A stretch of DNA of 64,000 nt from Thalassotalea_H castellviae (GTDB lineage Bacteria; Pseudomonadota; Gammaproteobacteria; Enterobacterales; Alteromonadaceae). The stretch covers positions 496,001-560,000 of the forward strand of contig NZ_JAVRIF010000001.1 of the NCBI RefSeq assembly GCF_031846185.1, given 5' to 3'. The notes beneath the pieces were generated by a model that worked only from the letters and a program-made list of their open reading frames with translations, did no database searches and was not told the DNA's origin. Each line of letters starts with the position of its first letter. The first letter of the stretch is position 1. A program made the translations under genes and the position numbers. Shown here piece after piece: positions 1 to 9,155 of this stretch.

Positions 1-780
1 ATCACCATCATCATAATTAAAAATCTGCAAACCAAAATCTACCGATGGGGCTGATTTAATTACATTGGTAATACTTTCTTTCGCTTGATCTAAACGGGAT
101 CTGGAAACTTGGGCTATATCTTCACCATGATGCCAGCGTAAATAATTGTCAGTATATAATGTCACTAAGGTACCAGACCAACTGACATTAGAATCATTGA
201 CATCAGCAGTATGATAAACAGGATTTTTTTTGTCACCTTGGTTATCAACAGGATAACCAGAATCTAGTCCATCTACATTGGTAGGATCTTCATTCGTGAC
301 GTCATCTTCACAATCAATCACTTCAATATTAGCACCATTGTTGTCAGGTAATTCTTCCCATGTTCCTGTATTACCTTTTAACGAATACTCGCGAATATGC
401 CCAGTATAAAAACCTGTAGTAGCTAAAATATCTCGTGCCGTTTGACAGCTATTTATTTCATCTAAAAAGCGACGTGATTCACTTGGGCTATCAGGTACAG
501 GTAAACTTACACCATCAACGCCGCCTTTAACGAAGTAGACAAACTTATCAGACAGAGAGTTTAAGCCACCAACCGCGTCATATTCAGTGTCAGGATCATA
601 GGATGCGTTAACATTTTCTTTTGTTCCCATACTGCCGGAATTATCAAAAATAATTAATACCTGCGGGCGTTGAGCTAACTGTTTAACCGTATCACTAATA
701 TAGAGCTCAATATCTTCTCCGATTGAAAAAAAAGACAAAGTGAGTGCAGACGTTAAAATCAGCGTTAGAATTTTCTTCAT
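1..780 (-). CDS. pilY1: PilY1-like type IV pilus tip/biogenesis protein (N-terminal part, partial)
   Basis: This is an open frame of 260 codons that runs off the left edge, so only the N-terminus is present. The start ATG at 778-780 has an AGGAAT ribosome site just upstream. Residues 1-20 form a signal peptide. The sequence IIFDNSGSM at about residues 43-51 is the DxSxS MIDAS motif of a von Willebrand A domain, as found at the N-terminus of PilY1-family adhesins. The C-terminal beta-propeller expected of PilY1 would lie outside the window. It is the last visible gene of the pilV-pilW-pilX-pilY1 operon, 30 nt after pilX. In this family the protein sits at the pilus tip with the minor pilins and acts in adhesion and pilus extension. 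The family call rests on the vWA motif plus context. Confidence 0.85.
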   Translation of the reverse strand, partial: MKKILTLILTSALTLSFFSIGEDIELYISDTVKQLAQRPQVLIIFDNSGSMGTKENVNASYDPDTEYDAVGGLNSLSDKFVYFVKGGVDGVSLPVPDSPSESRRFLDEINSCQTARDILATTGFYTGHIREYSLKGNTGTWEELPDNNGANIEVIDCEDDVTNEDPTNVDGLDSGYPVDNQGDKKNPVYHTADVNDSNVSWSGTLVTLYTDNYLRWHHGEDIAQVSRSRLDQAKESITNVIKSAPSVDFGLQIFNYDDGD

Positions 781-810
781 ATTCCTATCCCCATGAATCG
801 AATGAAAACA

Positions 811-1317
811 TTATTTTAGTAACTGCTGAGCCACCCCAGAGTTAACATCAATAGTATTTACATTGTTTCGACCATAATTACGATTTACTTGAACTCTTAA
901 TACATTACAAGTAAAAACCTGAACCGAAGAGGCAGATCGAGAGTGGGGGCAATCGGCCTCTAGCCTTAAATCATTATTTGCCACATCAACACTTGCTGTG
1001 GCGCCCGTTTTTGTACCTGGTAACAATAAAGATTGATCTGTATTGGGAAAATTTGCCACCACAAGTGGTTTAGCAAACTCATTAGTTTGACCCGGAGCTA
1101 CTTGATTATAGATCACTTCATCAATTGCGCTGACTGCTTCTTGCGTGGCAACCAATTTTTCTTCACTGGCCCCTGACATTTTCATATCTGAGGTAGTATT
1201 TTGCATTAAAGCTGCAGCAACTGCGGTTAATGAAATTAAAAAGATCAAAGATACAATCAGTACCGCGCCTTGTTGTGTATCTTTTAAAATACGAATGTTA
1301 CGAATGCTATCTACCAT
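811..1317 (-). CDS. pilX: Type IV pilus minor pilin PilX
   Basis: A 168-residue protein whose N-terminus has a short basic leader, QQG, then a long hydrophobic helix at about residues 18-40 (AVLIVSLIFLISL...). This is the PilX_N pattern. As in other PilX proteins, the Glu at mature position 5 of ordinary pilins is absent. Its start overlaps the end of pilW by 7 nt, and pilY1 follows 30 nt later, which fits translational coupling. PilX is thought to join PilV, PilW and PilE in the minor-pilin complex that primes pilus assembly and carries PilY1 to the tip. The identification comes from the N-terminal motif and operon order; the C-terminal part is not recognisable by itself. Confidence 0.88.
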   Translation of the reverse strand: MVDSIRNIRILKDTQQGAVLIVSLIFLISLTAVAAALMQNTTSDMKMSGASEEKLVATQEAVSAIDEVIYNQVAPGQTNEFAKPLVVANFPNTDQSLLLPGTKTGATASVDVANNDLRLEADCPHSRSASSVQVFTCNVLRVQVNRNYGRNNVNTIDVNSGVAQQLLK

Positions 1318-2288
1318 GAATCAACCCTCGCATTAAATAAAGTGACTGTCGAACTGAATAATAACCGACGGAAATTATCATTAGGTGTAACGGACAAATC
1401 CCCTAATAAATACGTATTATCATTGGTGTAATTATTATCAGGTAAAACACTTCGAGCAAGTACAAACACTTTTACCGCCAATATATTTGAGTTTGTCGAA
1501 TTATTCCATAATGCTTCAGTCATATTATCAGCCGAAATAAAAGCATTGACGACACCATCATCGGTGGTATCCACCCCATACATAAAACGGATCATTTCAA
1601 TGCCATCTATGATAGGAGAAAAAGTCATCGAGTTCGTTAAGCGCCCTTTCATCAAAACTGGCACGCTGATCGTGCCTTGCACTTGTTCAGTGACGTAATA
1701 TACATGATGCTGATATTCCCAAATTTGGCTGTTGTCAACGCTTGGTACCGCCGAACCTCCATCAAATAACTCACCATCGCTTAAGTTGGTGATTAAATAA
1801 TAATTATCTGCTGTAATATCGGCAGGTAACACGGGCGTTGAAATAACCCGTTTTAATTGTAAGATATCTGAGCCAGCTTTCGCTGGTGCCGATGTAGCAA
1901 AACATCCCAAAGGATCATCAGTGGTAGCCGTTTCTCCCCAAAGAGTTCTAAAATGTCCTACAGCCACAGGAAATGTTCCATTGTTAATACCGTCTCCCTG
2001 ACATTCATTACCAGGAGCTCCCAAAACAGCACCATTTAAATTAGCTAAATCAAAGGTACCAACATAGTCGCCCCAAAAATCTTGTCTTAGTAAATCATCG
2101 GATAAAACAGTTAATGCAAATCGTCCATTTTCTTGTAACTCACCATAAGTAGACGTTTCTTTGGTTGTCGTTTTCATACTGACAAAAACGCTTAATACGC
2201 CAGCAAGTAAGCCTAAACCTACCGCTAATGCAATAAATAATTCAATTAAGCTAAAGCCTTTATGATGAGAATAGTTAAATGTTTTCAT
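1311..2288 (-). CDS. pilW: Type IV pilus minor pilin PilW
   Basis: A 325-residue protein with a class III signal. Gly11 precedes FSLIELFIAL, so cleavage by PilD would fall between residues 11 and 12, and Glu16 is the conserved Glu5 of the mature pilin. The long C-terminal domain contains several Cys residues and is the usual size for PilW. The gene starts 1 nt after the pilV stop and overlaps pilX by 7 nt. It is predicted to sit in the inner membrane before assembly and then in the minor-pilin tip complex. The call is strong from motif, length and position between pilV and pilX. Confidence 0.9.
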   Translation of the reverse strand: MKTFNYSHHKGFSLIELFIALAVGLGLLAGVLSVFVSMKTTTKETSTYGELQENGRFALTVLSDDLLRQDFWGDYVGTFDLANLNGAVLGAPGNECQGDGINNGTFPVAVGHFRTLWGETATTDDPLGCFATSAPAKAGSDILQLKRVISTPVLPADITADNYYLITNLSDGELFDGGSAVPSVDNSQIWEYQHHVYYVTEQVQGTISVPVLMKGRLTNSMTFSPIIDGIEMIRFMYGVDTTDDGVVNAFISADNMTEALWNNSTNSNILAVKVFVLARSVLPDNNYTNDNTYLLGDLSVTPNDNFRRLLFSSTVTLFNARVDSW

Positions 2289-2289
2289 A

Positions 2290-2838
2290 TTAATTTATAA
2301 ACGCCTCAACAACGACTTGACGTCTTTTATCCCCACCCGTACCACAAGCATTCACTTTTTTACTATCTGAAATGTCAACCCGTCCTTGCCAGCTAACCAC
2401 AACCGTAATCGCGTTAAGTGTATTACTAATACATGCCCTACCGCCCACTAATCCACCTGTTTTAGTTGTACCTTGGGTAACATTTGCCCCCATTAAAGCA
2501 GCTTCCCACTCATAAGTATCATTGATCACCATTTCAGTAGGAGTACATAGACTAGCAACCGTATTACAACGTTTAGCAGGTACTGCATCTAATGCAACGC
2601 CATAATCTGTTTTCATATACCCTGCAATAGTTGCCGGACCATTACTACGCATTCTTTCGATAATGTCTTGAGCTAATGCAGAAGCTAAAGAACGTTGCAT
2701 AGCATCAAAACTGCCTTTTTTAACGGTGGCCTGCATAGCCACAGCGCCTAACACACCTGTTACAAGTATAAAGAGTGCAACAAGTACTTCAATAAAGGTC
2801 ATACCGAGTTGATTATTATTTTTATATGCTTTTTTCAT
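2290..2838 (-). CDS. pilV: Type IV pilus minor pilin PilV
   Basis: A 182-residue prepilin-like protein. The leader ends at Gly12, followed by MTFIEVLVALFILVTGVLG with Glu17 as mature Glu5, the standard N-methylation and assembly signature. Several Cys residues in the C-terminal half could form disulfides. The start ATG at 2836-2838 has AAGGAAGGG upstream. It is the first gene of the visible minor-pilin operon. In many relatives fimT/pilU-type pilins precede it, but here the 315 nt between ispH and pilV contain no such gene. PilV belongs to the priming complex for pilus assembly. Confidence 0.88.
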   Translation of the reverse strand: MKKAYKNNNQLGMTFIEVLVALFILVTGVLGAVAMQATVKKGSFDAMQRSLASALAQDIIERMRSNGPATIAGYMKTDYGVALDAVPAKRCNTVASLCTPTEMVINDTYEWEAALMGANVTQGTTKTGGLVGGRACISNTLNAITVVVSWQGRVDISDSKKVNACGTGGDKRRQVVVEAFIN

Positions 2839-3153
2839 ATCCCTTCCTTTGTGAATAAATTACAAGGATCCAAATAACAACAAGAACGTATTATCTGTTG
2901 AGCATACATTGATTTTTTGACAAGTGGAAATGTCGATATAAAAGAAACATTTAATATCGAGAAGAAAAGCTTATATGTGTTAAAAATCACCAACGTGAAC
3001 AGCATTAACCCATACCTTACATCCATATAACAAATAGTCATCCAACAAAAGACGCACAGTAACTATTTGTTTAATAGTAATTATTTATAAAAATATAGCA
3101 GTTTAATTATCTCTGTGAAGATTATGTTGCTTAAATTTCAACCTAAACTAAGA
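2839..3153. other. Intergenic gap between ispH and pilV
   Basis: These 315 nt of AT-rich sequence must hold any promoter of the pilVWXY1 operon. A 68-codon frame (2835-3041, minus) ends exactly at the pilV start, but it has no recognisable pilin signal and no family resemblance, so I do not call it a gene. I see no clear terminator after ispH and no sigma-54-type GG-N10-GC element that I can support. Confidence 0.5.
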
Positions 3154-4083
3154 TTAGCGCAATTCAATCGGTACCGCAAATACTGTATTTTCTTCGCGCC
3201 CAGGAAACTCAGTTACGGCTTTTCCCCCATATTCTTTTAAGGCATCGATAACTTGTTTTACTAATATTTCGGGTGCGGATGCCCCTGCAGTAACACCAAC
3301 ATTTTTAACGTTCTTTAACCAAGATTCTTTGATATCACCGGCAGTATCGATTAAATAAGCCGTAGTCCCTATTTTATCTGCTAGTTCTCTTAACCGGTTT
3401 GAATTAGAGCTATTTTTCGCACCAACAACCAATAACAGATCAACTTCATTGGCAATAGATCTAACCGCATCTTGACGGTTTTGGGTGGCATAACAAATGT
3501 CGTCTTTTCTTGGGCCTTGAATTTCAGGAAATTTCATTCTTAATGCGTTGATAACATCACTAGTATCGTCAACAGACAGAGTGGTTTGACTACAATAATA
3601 AAGTTCTTGAGGATTTTTTACTTGTAAACCCGCAACATCATCAACCGATTCAACTAAATAAATTCCACCTTTTTCACTTTCATATTGTCCCATAGTGCCT
3701 TCAACTTCTGGATGGCCTTCATGTCCAATTAATATACATTCAACATTTTTTCTACTAGCGCGAGTGACTTCCATATGTACTTTAGTCACAAGCGGACAAG
3801 TCGCATCAAAAACTTTTAATCCACGGCTTTTAGCTTGATTTCTAACGGCTTTAGAAACACCATGCGCACTAAAAATAACCGTACTATCATCGGGCACTTC
3901 ATGAAGCTCATCGACGAATATTGCTCCCCTATCTTTTAAACCATTAACGACGAATTTATTATGAACCACTTCATGGCGAACATAAATTGGTGCATCAAAT
4001 AAGTCTAGCGCACGATCAACAATACTAATGGCTCTATCAACACCGGCACAAAAGCCTCGAGGGTTAGCTAAAATAATATCCAT
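3154..4083 (-). CDS. ispH: 4-hydroxy-3-methylbut-2-enyl diphosphate reductase (IspH/LytB)
   Basis: This enzyme catalyses the last step of the MEP isoprenoid pathway, reducing HMBPP to IPP and DMAPP with a [4Fe-4S] cluster. The 309-residue length is standard. The three cluster-binding cysteines are visible in NPRGFCAGV (Cys12), DATCPLVTK (near 95) and DDICYATQNRQ (near 197). The N-terminus MDIILANPRGFCAGVDRAI is canonical. It lies 31 nt downstream of fkpB at the end of the housekeeping run ribF-ileS-lspA-fkpB-ispH, an order widely conserved in gammaproteobacteria. It is cytoplasmic. Confidence 0.97.
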   Translation of the reverse strand: MDIILANPRGFCAGVDRAISIVDRALDLFDAPIYVRHEVVHNKFVVNGLKDRGAIFVDELHEVPDDSTVIFSAHGVSKAVRNQAKSRGLKVFDATCPLVTKVHMEVTRASRKNVECILIGHEGHPEVEGTMGQYESEKGGIYLVESVDDVAGLQVKNPQELYYCSQTTLSVDDTSDVINALRMKFPEIQGPRKDDICYATQNRQDAVRSIANEVDLLLVVGAKNSSNSNRLRELADKIGTTAYLIDTAGDIKESWLKNVKNVGVTAGASAPEILVKQVIDALKEYGGKAVTEFPGREENTVFAVPIELR

Positions 4084-4114
4084 AATGGCTCTCTAGAAAA
4101 TAAGGTTAAATACA

Positions 4115-4549
4115 TTATAAAACTTCAACAACATCAATCACAAAAGTTACTGCTTGCCCAGCTAATGGATGATTAAAATCAACGGTTACAGAGCTTCCTG
4201 ATACTTCGCTGATCATCCCAGGAAGTTCAACACCGCCAGGTTGGGTAAAAGTAATAATATTACCGACTTTAGCTGGTGTTTCCGCAGAAAACTTGCTCGC
4301 ATCAACATAATGGATATTATCAGGGTTCGACTCACCAAACGCATCTTTAGCCGCTAAGGTAAACTCTTTACTTTCATTCGCGGAAAGCCCTAATAATTGC
4401 GCTTCAAAAGCAGGTGAAATACTCGCATCACCCATAATAATTTTTGCTGGTTTATTATTAACTTTAGTACTATCAGCTGCTGAGCCATCCGCTAATTTCA
4501 TAGTTATATGAACGATAACTTCAGAATTTTTTTCTATAATTTTAGACAT
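4115..4549 (-). CDS. fkpB: FKBP-type peptidyl-prolyl cis-trans isomerase (FkpB/SlpA)
   Basis: A 144-residue FKBP protein of the SlyD-like class. The N-terminal half has VIVHITMKLADGSAADST, the middle GDASISPAFEAQLLGL, and the C-terminal part DFNHPLAGQAVTFVIDVVEVL, typical of SlpA/FkpB with an inserted chaperone flap. I chose ATG 4549 because MSKIIEKNSEV matches the family N-terminus and it lies one base after the lspA stop. A longer frame to 4606 would overlap lspA by about 56 nt and adds a non-family extension. It is a cytoplasmic folding helper, cotranscribed with lspA and ispH. Confidence 0.93.
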   Translation of the reverse strand: MSKIIEKNSEVIVHITMKLADGSAADSTKVNNKPAKIIMGDASISPAFEAQLLGLSANESKEFTLAAKDAFGESNPDNIHYVDASKFSAETPAKVGNIITFTQPGGVELPGMISEVSGSSVTVDFNHPLAGQAVTFVIDVVEVL

Positions 4550-4550
4550 A

Positions 4551-5063
4551 TCAGTTCTCTTTCGCATCCTGATTTTTAGAGGTTTTGTCTTGCTTAAATG
4601 AATCAATTATCATTAAAGCCGCGCCTACAAAGATGATTGAATCGGCGACATTAAATGTTGGCCAATGATACCCCTTGACATAAAAATCCAAGAAGTCGAT
4701 AACGTAACCAAACATTGAACGGTCAATTAAATTGCCTAAAGCTCCACTTAACATACAAGCCAGTGCTGCGGCTAATAGTGGTTGTTCTTTTGGCGTTCGT
4801 TTTAACCAAACTAGAAATACTACCGAAGCGATTGCGGCAATTGAAGTGAAAAACCAACGTTGCCAGCCACTTTGATCAGCTAAAAAACTAAAAGCCGCGC
4901 CATGATTTTGTGCGTAAGTAATATTAAAAAATGGAAGAATATTAATCGACTGATAAAGTTCCATTGAACCGGCAACCCATTGCTTGGTTATTTGGTCGAT
5001 GATTAAAAATATTGCCGTGAGCCATAGCCACTGCAAACTTGAATTGATTTTTAAAAAGGTCAT
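4551..5063 (-). CDS. lspA: Lipoprotein signal peptidase (signal peptidase II)
   Basis: An inner-membrane aspartic protease that removes signal peptides from diacylglyceryl-prolipoproteins. The 170 residues include four predicted membrane segments. The catalytic aspartates are visible as GNLIDR (Asp114) and FNVADS (Asp141), the same numbering as E. coli. DQITKQWV near residue 23 is the conserved first motif. The gene follows ileS after 116 nt that include a strong hairpin (5112-5157) and is followed with 1 nt spacing by fkpB. The window encodes several lipobox proteins that would be its substrates (the genes at 11394, 35042, 41130 and 47387). Confidence 0.97.
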   Translation of the reverse strand: MTFLKINSSLQWLWLTAIFLIIDQITKQWVAGSMELYQSINILPFFNITYAQNHGAAFSFLADQSGWQRWFFTSIAAIASVVFLVWLKRTPKEQPLLAAALACMLSGALGNLIDRSMFGYVIDFLDFYVKGYHWPTFNVADSIIFVGAALMIIDSFKQDKTSKNQDAKEN

Positions 5064-5111
5064 TAATTTCTCTGAAATATTATTAAGTTAAACAACCAAA
5101 TGCTCTGAATG

Positions 5112-5157
5112 AAAAATGCTCAGTTACCAATAGTGACATCACTAATAACTGAGCATT
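5112..5157 (-). terminator. Rho-independent terminator or attenuator between ileS and lspA
   Basis: On the minus strand a 12-bp stem is formed by 5157-5146 and 5126-5115 (AATGCTCAGTTA with TAACTGAGCATT). A second internal stem (TAGTG/CACTA) extends it, and TTTTTC follows directly. It lies inside the otherwise continuous ileS-lspA run, so it probably causes partial termination and lowers lspA-fkpB-ispH expression relative to ileS, or separates two units. Confidence 0.75.
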
Positions 5158-5179
5158 CTCTTCATCTACTTAGTTAAAA

Positions 5180-8017
5180 TTAAGCAAATTTCCGTGTTTC
5201 GCCATCACCATCAACATTACTAATACAACGACCACAAAGTAATTCATGGGCCGAATGTTGACCAACATCTGTCGTGACATGCCAACAACGATCGCATTTT
5301 TTACCTTCTGCAGGTTCAACACTAAGCCATAAACCATCAATTTCAGTATCATTAGCATTGGCTGGTTTTTCAATCACTACCTCAACATTCGCTGCAGACG
5401 TAATTAAAACAAAACGTAGTTCATCGCCTAAGTGATTTAAAATAGCGGCTAAAGCTTCATTCGTATACAAAGTTACTTTTGCTTCAAGTGCTTTACCCAC
5501 TTGTTTTTCTTTACGAGCCAGCTCTAAAGCTTTATTGACTTCACCGCGTACTTGCAGTAATTGGCTCCAAAATTCGTTATTTAATTCACTTCCGTCAGCC
5601 ATAGATGATAAACCATCAAACCAAACATTGGTGAAAACAAATTCATCACGCTCACCTGAAACTGGTGCAGGTAACGCTGTCCAAATTTCTTGTGCGGTGA
5701 AAGATAAAATAGGCGCCATCCAACGGGTCATTGCTTCAGCAATCAAATACATAGCTGTTTGGCATGAACGACGCGCCACACTGTTATCTTTAGCGGTATA
5801 TTGTCTATCTTTAATTATGTCTAAGTAAAAACCACCTAGCTCATTAGTACAGAAATTCATCATCTTGTGAACAACTTGATGAAACTCGTATTCATCATAA
5901 GCATTAATAATGTCAGCTTGTAACTCGGCAGCTTTTCCTACTACCCAACGATCTAAAGCAACCATATCTTCGAAAGCAACAGAATGATTCGCCGGTTCGA
6001 AGCCATTTATATTCGCTAACAAGAATCGAGACGTATTACGTATACGTCGATACGCATCTGCCTGACGTTTAAATATCTCTTTCGATACCGTAATTTCTTG
6101 CGTGTAGTTCACCGAAGCCGTCCATAAACGCAAAATATCAGCACCATATTGCTTGGTGATTTCATCAGGAGTAATAACATTCCCTAATGATTTCGACATT
6201 TTATGGCCTTTTTCATCGACGGTAAAACCATGTGTTAACACTTGTTTATATGGCGCTTTACCATTCATTGCAACAGAAGATATCATTGAAGACATAAACC
6301 AACCACGGTGCTGATCAGAGCCTTCCAAATATAAATCAGCGCCTGCATTAAGTTCTTCACGTGCATCCACCACAGAGTAATGGGTAGTACCTGAGTCAAA
6401 CCAAACATCTAACGTATCAGGTACTTTGATAAATTGTTCAGCGTCATCGCCAATCAATTCACTGGCTTCTAGATCAAACCAAGCTTGTATACCTTCTTTT
6501 TCAACTCGTTTAGCGACTTCTTCAATAAGTTCAATACTACGAGGATGCAATGCACCTGTGTCTTTATTGATAAATAACGCAATAGGAACACCCCATGTAC
6601 GTTGACGAGAGATACACCAATCAGGGCGACCTTCTACCATAGACTCGATACGGCTTTGCCCCCAATCAGGGATCCACTGTGTTTTAGTAATTTCTTTTAA
6701 CGAATCTTGACGCAAACCAGCTTTGTCCATGCTGATAAACCATTGCGGAGTAGCACGGAAAATTATCGGCGTTTTATGTCGCCAACAATGAGGATAAGAA
6801 TGCTCATAAGCATGATGATGCATTAAGGCACCATGTTGTTTTAACACTTCAACAACACTATTGTTGGCTTTAAAGACATGCTGACCTTCAAAAAGCTCAG
6901 TGCCTTCAAGATAAACACCATTAGCGCCAACAGGGTTTGCAACTTCTAAATTGTATGCTTTGCCGACAACAAAATCGTCAACACCATGACCAGGCGCCGT
7001 ATGTACACAACCTGTACCAGAATCAGTTGTAACATGCTCACCACAAATAATAGGGACGTTAAAATCATAAAATGGATGTTTAACTTCAGCGCGATCTAAC
7101 TCAGCACCTTTAGCAAAACCTAAGGCGTGATATTTTTCAATACCAAAGCGGTCCATACACGCTTTCACCAAATCAGTTGCAAGAATTAAACGTGCTTTGC
7201 CCTGCTCATTCTCGTATTGTATTAGTGAGTATTCTACATCGGGGTGAACAGAAACAGCCCGGTTTGCCGGTAAAGTCCATGGAGTAGTCGTCCAGATAAC
7301 GACGCCAATTTGGCCTTCACCTGAATGTCCTTCAGGGTGGGAAAATTTATCGGCAAGCGCTTCATCTACCACATTGAATTTTACATCAATCGCTGGTGAC
7401 ATTTTATCTTGATATTCTACTTCAGCTTCAGCCAAAGCACTGCCGCAATCTGTACACCAATGAACAGGTTTAAAGCCCTGTTCTAAATGACCATTTTCAG
7501 CTATTTTTCCCAGCGCTCGGATGATATTCGCTTCCGTATCGAAGTTCATGGTTAAATAGGGATTCTCCCAGTCACCAAAAACACCTAAACGTTTAAAATC
7601 TTGACGTTGACCATCAACTTGTTTGGCCGCATATTCACGACATTTTTGACGAAATTGTGCAGCTGTTACTTTATGACCCGGTTTGCCGACCTTTTTTTCA
7701 ACCATTAATTCAATAGGTAAGCCGTGACAATCCCAACCAGGAACATAAGGAGAATCAAAATCAGATAATGTTTTAGATTTAATAATAACGTCTTTTAAAA
7801 TTTTATTAACTGAATGACCTAAATGAATATTACCGTTTGCGTACGGAGGACCATCATGCAAAATAAAAGATTTCTTACCTTTTTTCGCCGCACGAATTTT
7901 GCTGTATAGCTCCTTTTCGCTCCAGTCTTTTAACATTTGCGGTTCACGATTTGCCATATTTCCTTTCATTGGAAACTTAGTATCTGGCAAATTCAATGTA
8001 TGTTTATAATCACTCAT
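5180..8017 (-). CDS. ileS: Isoleucyl-tRNA synthetase
   Basis: Charges tRNA-Ile with isoleucine in the cytoplasm. The 945-residue class I enzyme shows the HIGH motif as HLGH (residues 65-68), the KMSKS loop in GHKMSKSLGN (near 605), and a C-terminal zinc finger with CDRCWH and LCGRC. The CP1 editing domain lies between about residues 200 and 400, with the conserved WTTTPWTLPAN. The length is that of the bacterial type I IleS. It is located between ribF (54 nt upstream) and lspA, as in most gammaproteobacteria. Confidence 0.98.
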   Translation of the reverse strand: MSDYKHTLNLPDTKFPMKGNMANREPQMLKDWSEKELYSKIRAAKKGKKSFILHDGPPYANGNIHLGHSVNKILKDVIIKSKTLSDFDSPYVPGWDCHGLPIELMVEKKVGKPGHKVTAAQFRQKCREYAAKQVDGQRQDFKRLGVFGDWENPYLTMNFDTEANIIRALGKIAENGHLEQGFKPVHWCTDCGSALAEAEVEYQDKMSPAIDVKFNVVDEALADKFSHPEGHSGEGQIGVVIWTTTPWTLPANRAVSVHPDVEYSLIQYENEQGKARLILATDLVKACMDRFGIEKYHALGFAKGAELDRAEVKHPFYDFNVPIICGEHVTTDSGTGCVHTAPGHGVDDFVVGKAYNLEVANPVGANGVYLEGTELFEGQHVFKANNSVVEVLKQHGALMHHHAYEHSYPHCWRHKTPIIFRATPQWFISMDKAGLRQDSLKEITKTQWIPDWGQSRIESMVEGRPDWCISRQRTWGVPIALFINKDTGALHPRSIELIEEVAKRVEKEGIQAWFDLEASELIGDDAEQFIKVPDTLDVWFDSGTTHYSVVDAREELNAGADLYLEGSDQHRGWFMSSMISSVAMNGKAPYKQVLTHGFTVDEKGHKMSKSLGNVITPDEITKQYGADILRLWTASVNYTQEITVSKEIFKRQADAYRRIRNTSRFLLANINGFEPANHSVAFEDMVALDRWVVGKAAELQADIINAYDEYEFHQVVHKMMNFCTNELGGFYLDIIKDRQYTAKDNSVARRSCQTAMYLIAEAMTRWMAPILSFTAQEIWTALPAPVSGERDEFVFTNVWFDGLSSMADGSELNNEFWSQLLQVRGEVNKALELARKEKQVGKALEAKVTLYTNEALAAILNHLGDELRFVLITSAANVEVVIEKPANANDTEIDGLWLSVEPAEGKKCDRCWHVTTDVGQHSAHELLCGRCISNVDGDGETRKFA

Positions 8018-8071
8018 TTAAATTACGGTCCGTTATTTAATCTAGCTGGTTCACACCAACATGCATATTAA

Positions 8072-9022
8072 TCAATCTAAGCTTAAAGCCTGTGTAAATT
8101 GCCAAGCTTGCTCACTATCTTTACTAATTTGTTGTTTTAACTCATTCAGTGAATTAAAACGTTGTTCTTCACGTAGTTTATGCAGTAAAACCACTTCAAT
8201 AGATTGCCCATAAATATCTTGCTGAAAATTAAAGATATGAACTTCTAGTTGTTGTCTGATACCTGAAACAGTTGGCCTTGAGCCTATATTCGCTACACCA
8301 AAAAAATCACCGTTATTGGTCTTTACTTTAACTACATAAACACCCGATACAGGCGATACGCGTCTTTTTAGCAAAACATTAGCGGTAGGAAAGCCTAATT
8401 CACGCCCTCTTTTATCGCCATGAAATACCCGACCGATAATAGAATATGGCCGACCTAGCATTTGCTCAGCTTCTTTTAATTTATTATTTTCGAGCGCTTT
8501 ACGTATTTCCGTACTACTAATTCTGCATGCTGATACTTTATAACTAGCAGTATCAGAAACACCAAAATCAAAATATTTACCTGCATCGCATAACGTCTCA
8601 AAATTTCCTTGACGATTTTTCCCAAAATGAAAGTCATCACCAATAATGAGATATTTGACATTCAATTGTTTAACTAATAATTTTTCAACAAAATCCTTAG
8701 CAGTTAATTGCGCAAATTTTTGATTAAAGTTCACACAAATCAAACGTTCAACACCTAAACGTTCGAGTAAAACATATTTATCTCTTAACCGAGTTAAACG
8801 CGCAGGCGCTGTCTCAGGAGAAAACAACTCTTGTGGTTGAGGTTCAAAAACTAAAACCGTAGCAATACAATTTAAACGCTTAGCTTTTTCCACTAACGCC
8901 TTGATGACTTGTTGATGACCTAAATGAACACCGTCAAAATTACCAATGGTTAGTACACAGCCATTATTATCACTCGAATTTTCGACTGACTTTATATTGT
9001 GGATCCCACGTATTAACTGCAT
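8072..9022 (-). CDS. ribF: Bifunctional riboflavin kinase / FAD synthetase
   Basis: Converts riboflavin to FMN and then to FAD. The N-terminal adenylyltransferase domain shows TIGNFDGVHLGHQ (near 26-38) and IGDDFHFGKNRQGN (near 127-140). The C-terminal riboflavin kinase domain starts at about residue 185 with GRVFHGDKRGRELGFPTANV and its PTAN motif. The 316 residues match the family. It sits between murJ and ileS in the conserved order. The ATG at 9020-9022 begins MQLIRGIHNI, the usual RibF start. Confidence 0.97.
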   Translation of the reverse strand: MQLIRGIHNIKSVENSSDNNGCVLTIGNFDGVHLGHQQVIKALVEKAKRLNCIATVLVFEPQPQELFSPETAPARLTRLRDKYVLLERLGVERLICVNFNQKFAQLTAKDFVEKLLVKQLNVKYLIIGDDFHFGKNRQGNFETLCDAGKYFDFGVSDTASYKVSACRISSTEIRKALENNKLKEAEQMLGRPYSIIGRVFHGDKRGRELGFPTANVLLKRRVSPVSGVYVVKVKTNNGDFFGVANIGSRPTVSGIRQQLEVHIFNFQQDIYGQSIEVVLLHKLREEQRFNSLNELKQQISKDSEQAWQFTQALSLD

Positions 9023-9155
9023 TAAACCAACAAACCTTTCTTACCTTATTCGTTATTTTCTAAAAAAGAAAAGCAACTTTATCTAAAAAATCGACGAATT
9101 ATAGCGTAGTCAATAGTAAGAATCAGCACTTGAGCGTAATTTGTTGGTAATTTTT

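Noticed and set aside
2835..3041. 68-codon minus-strand frame ending at the pilV start
   Set aside because: It has no prepilin signal, no family resemblance and many rare hydrophobic/Cys residues. It is more likely chance in AT-rich sequence.
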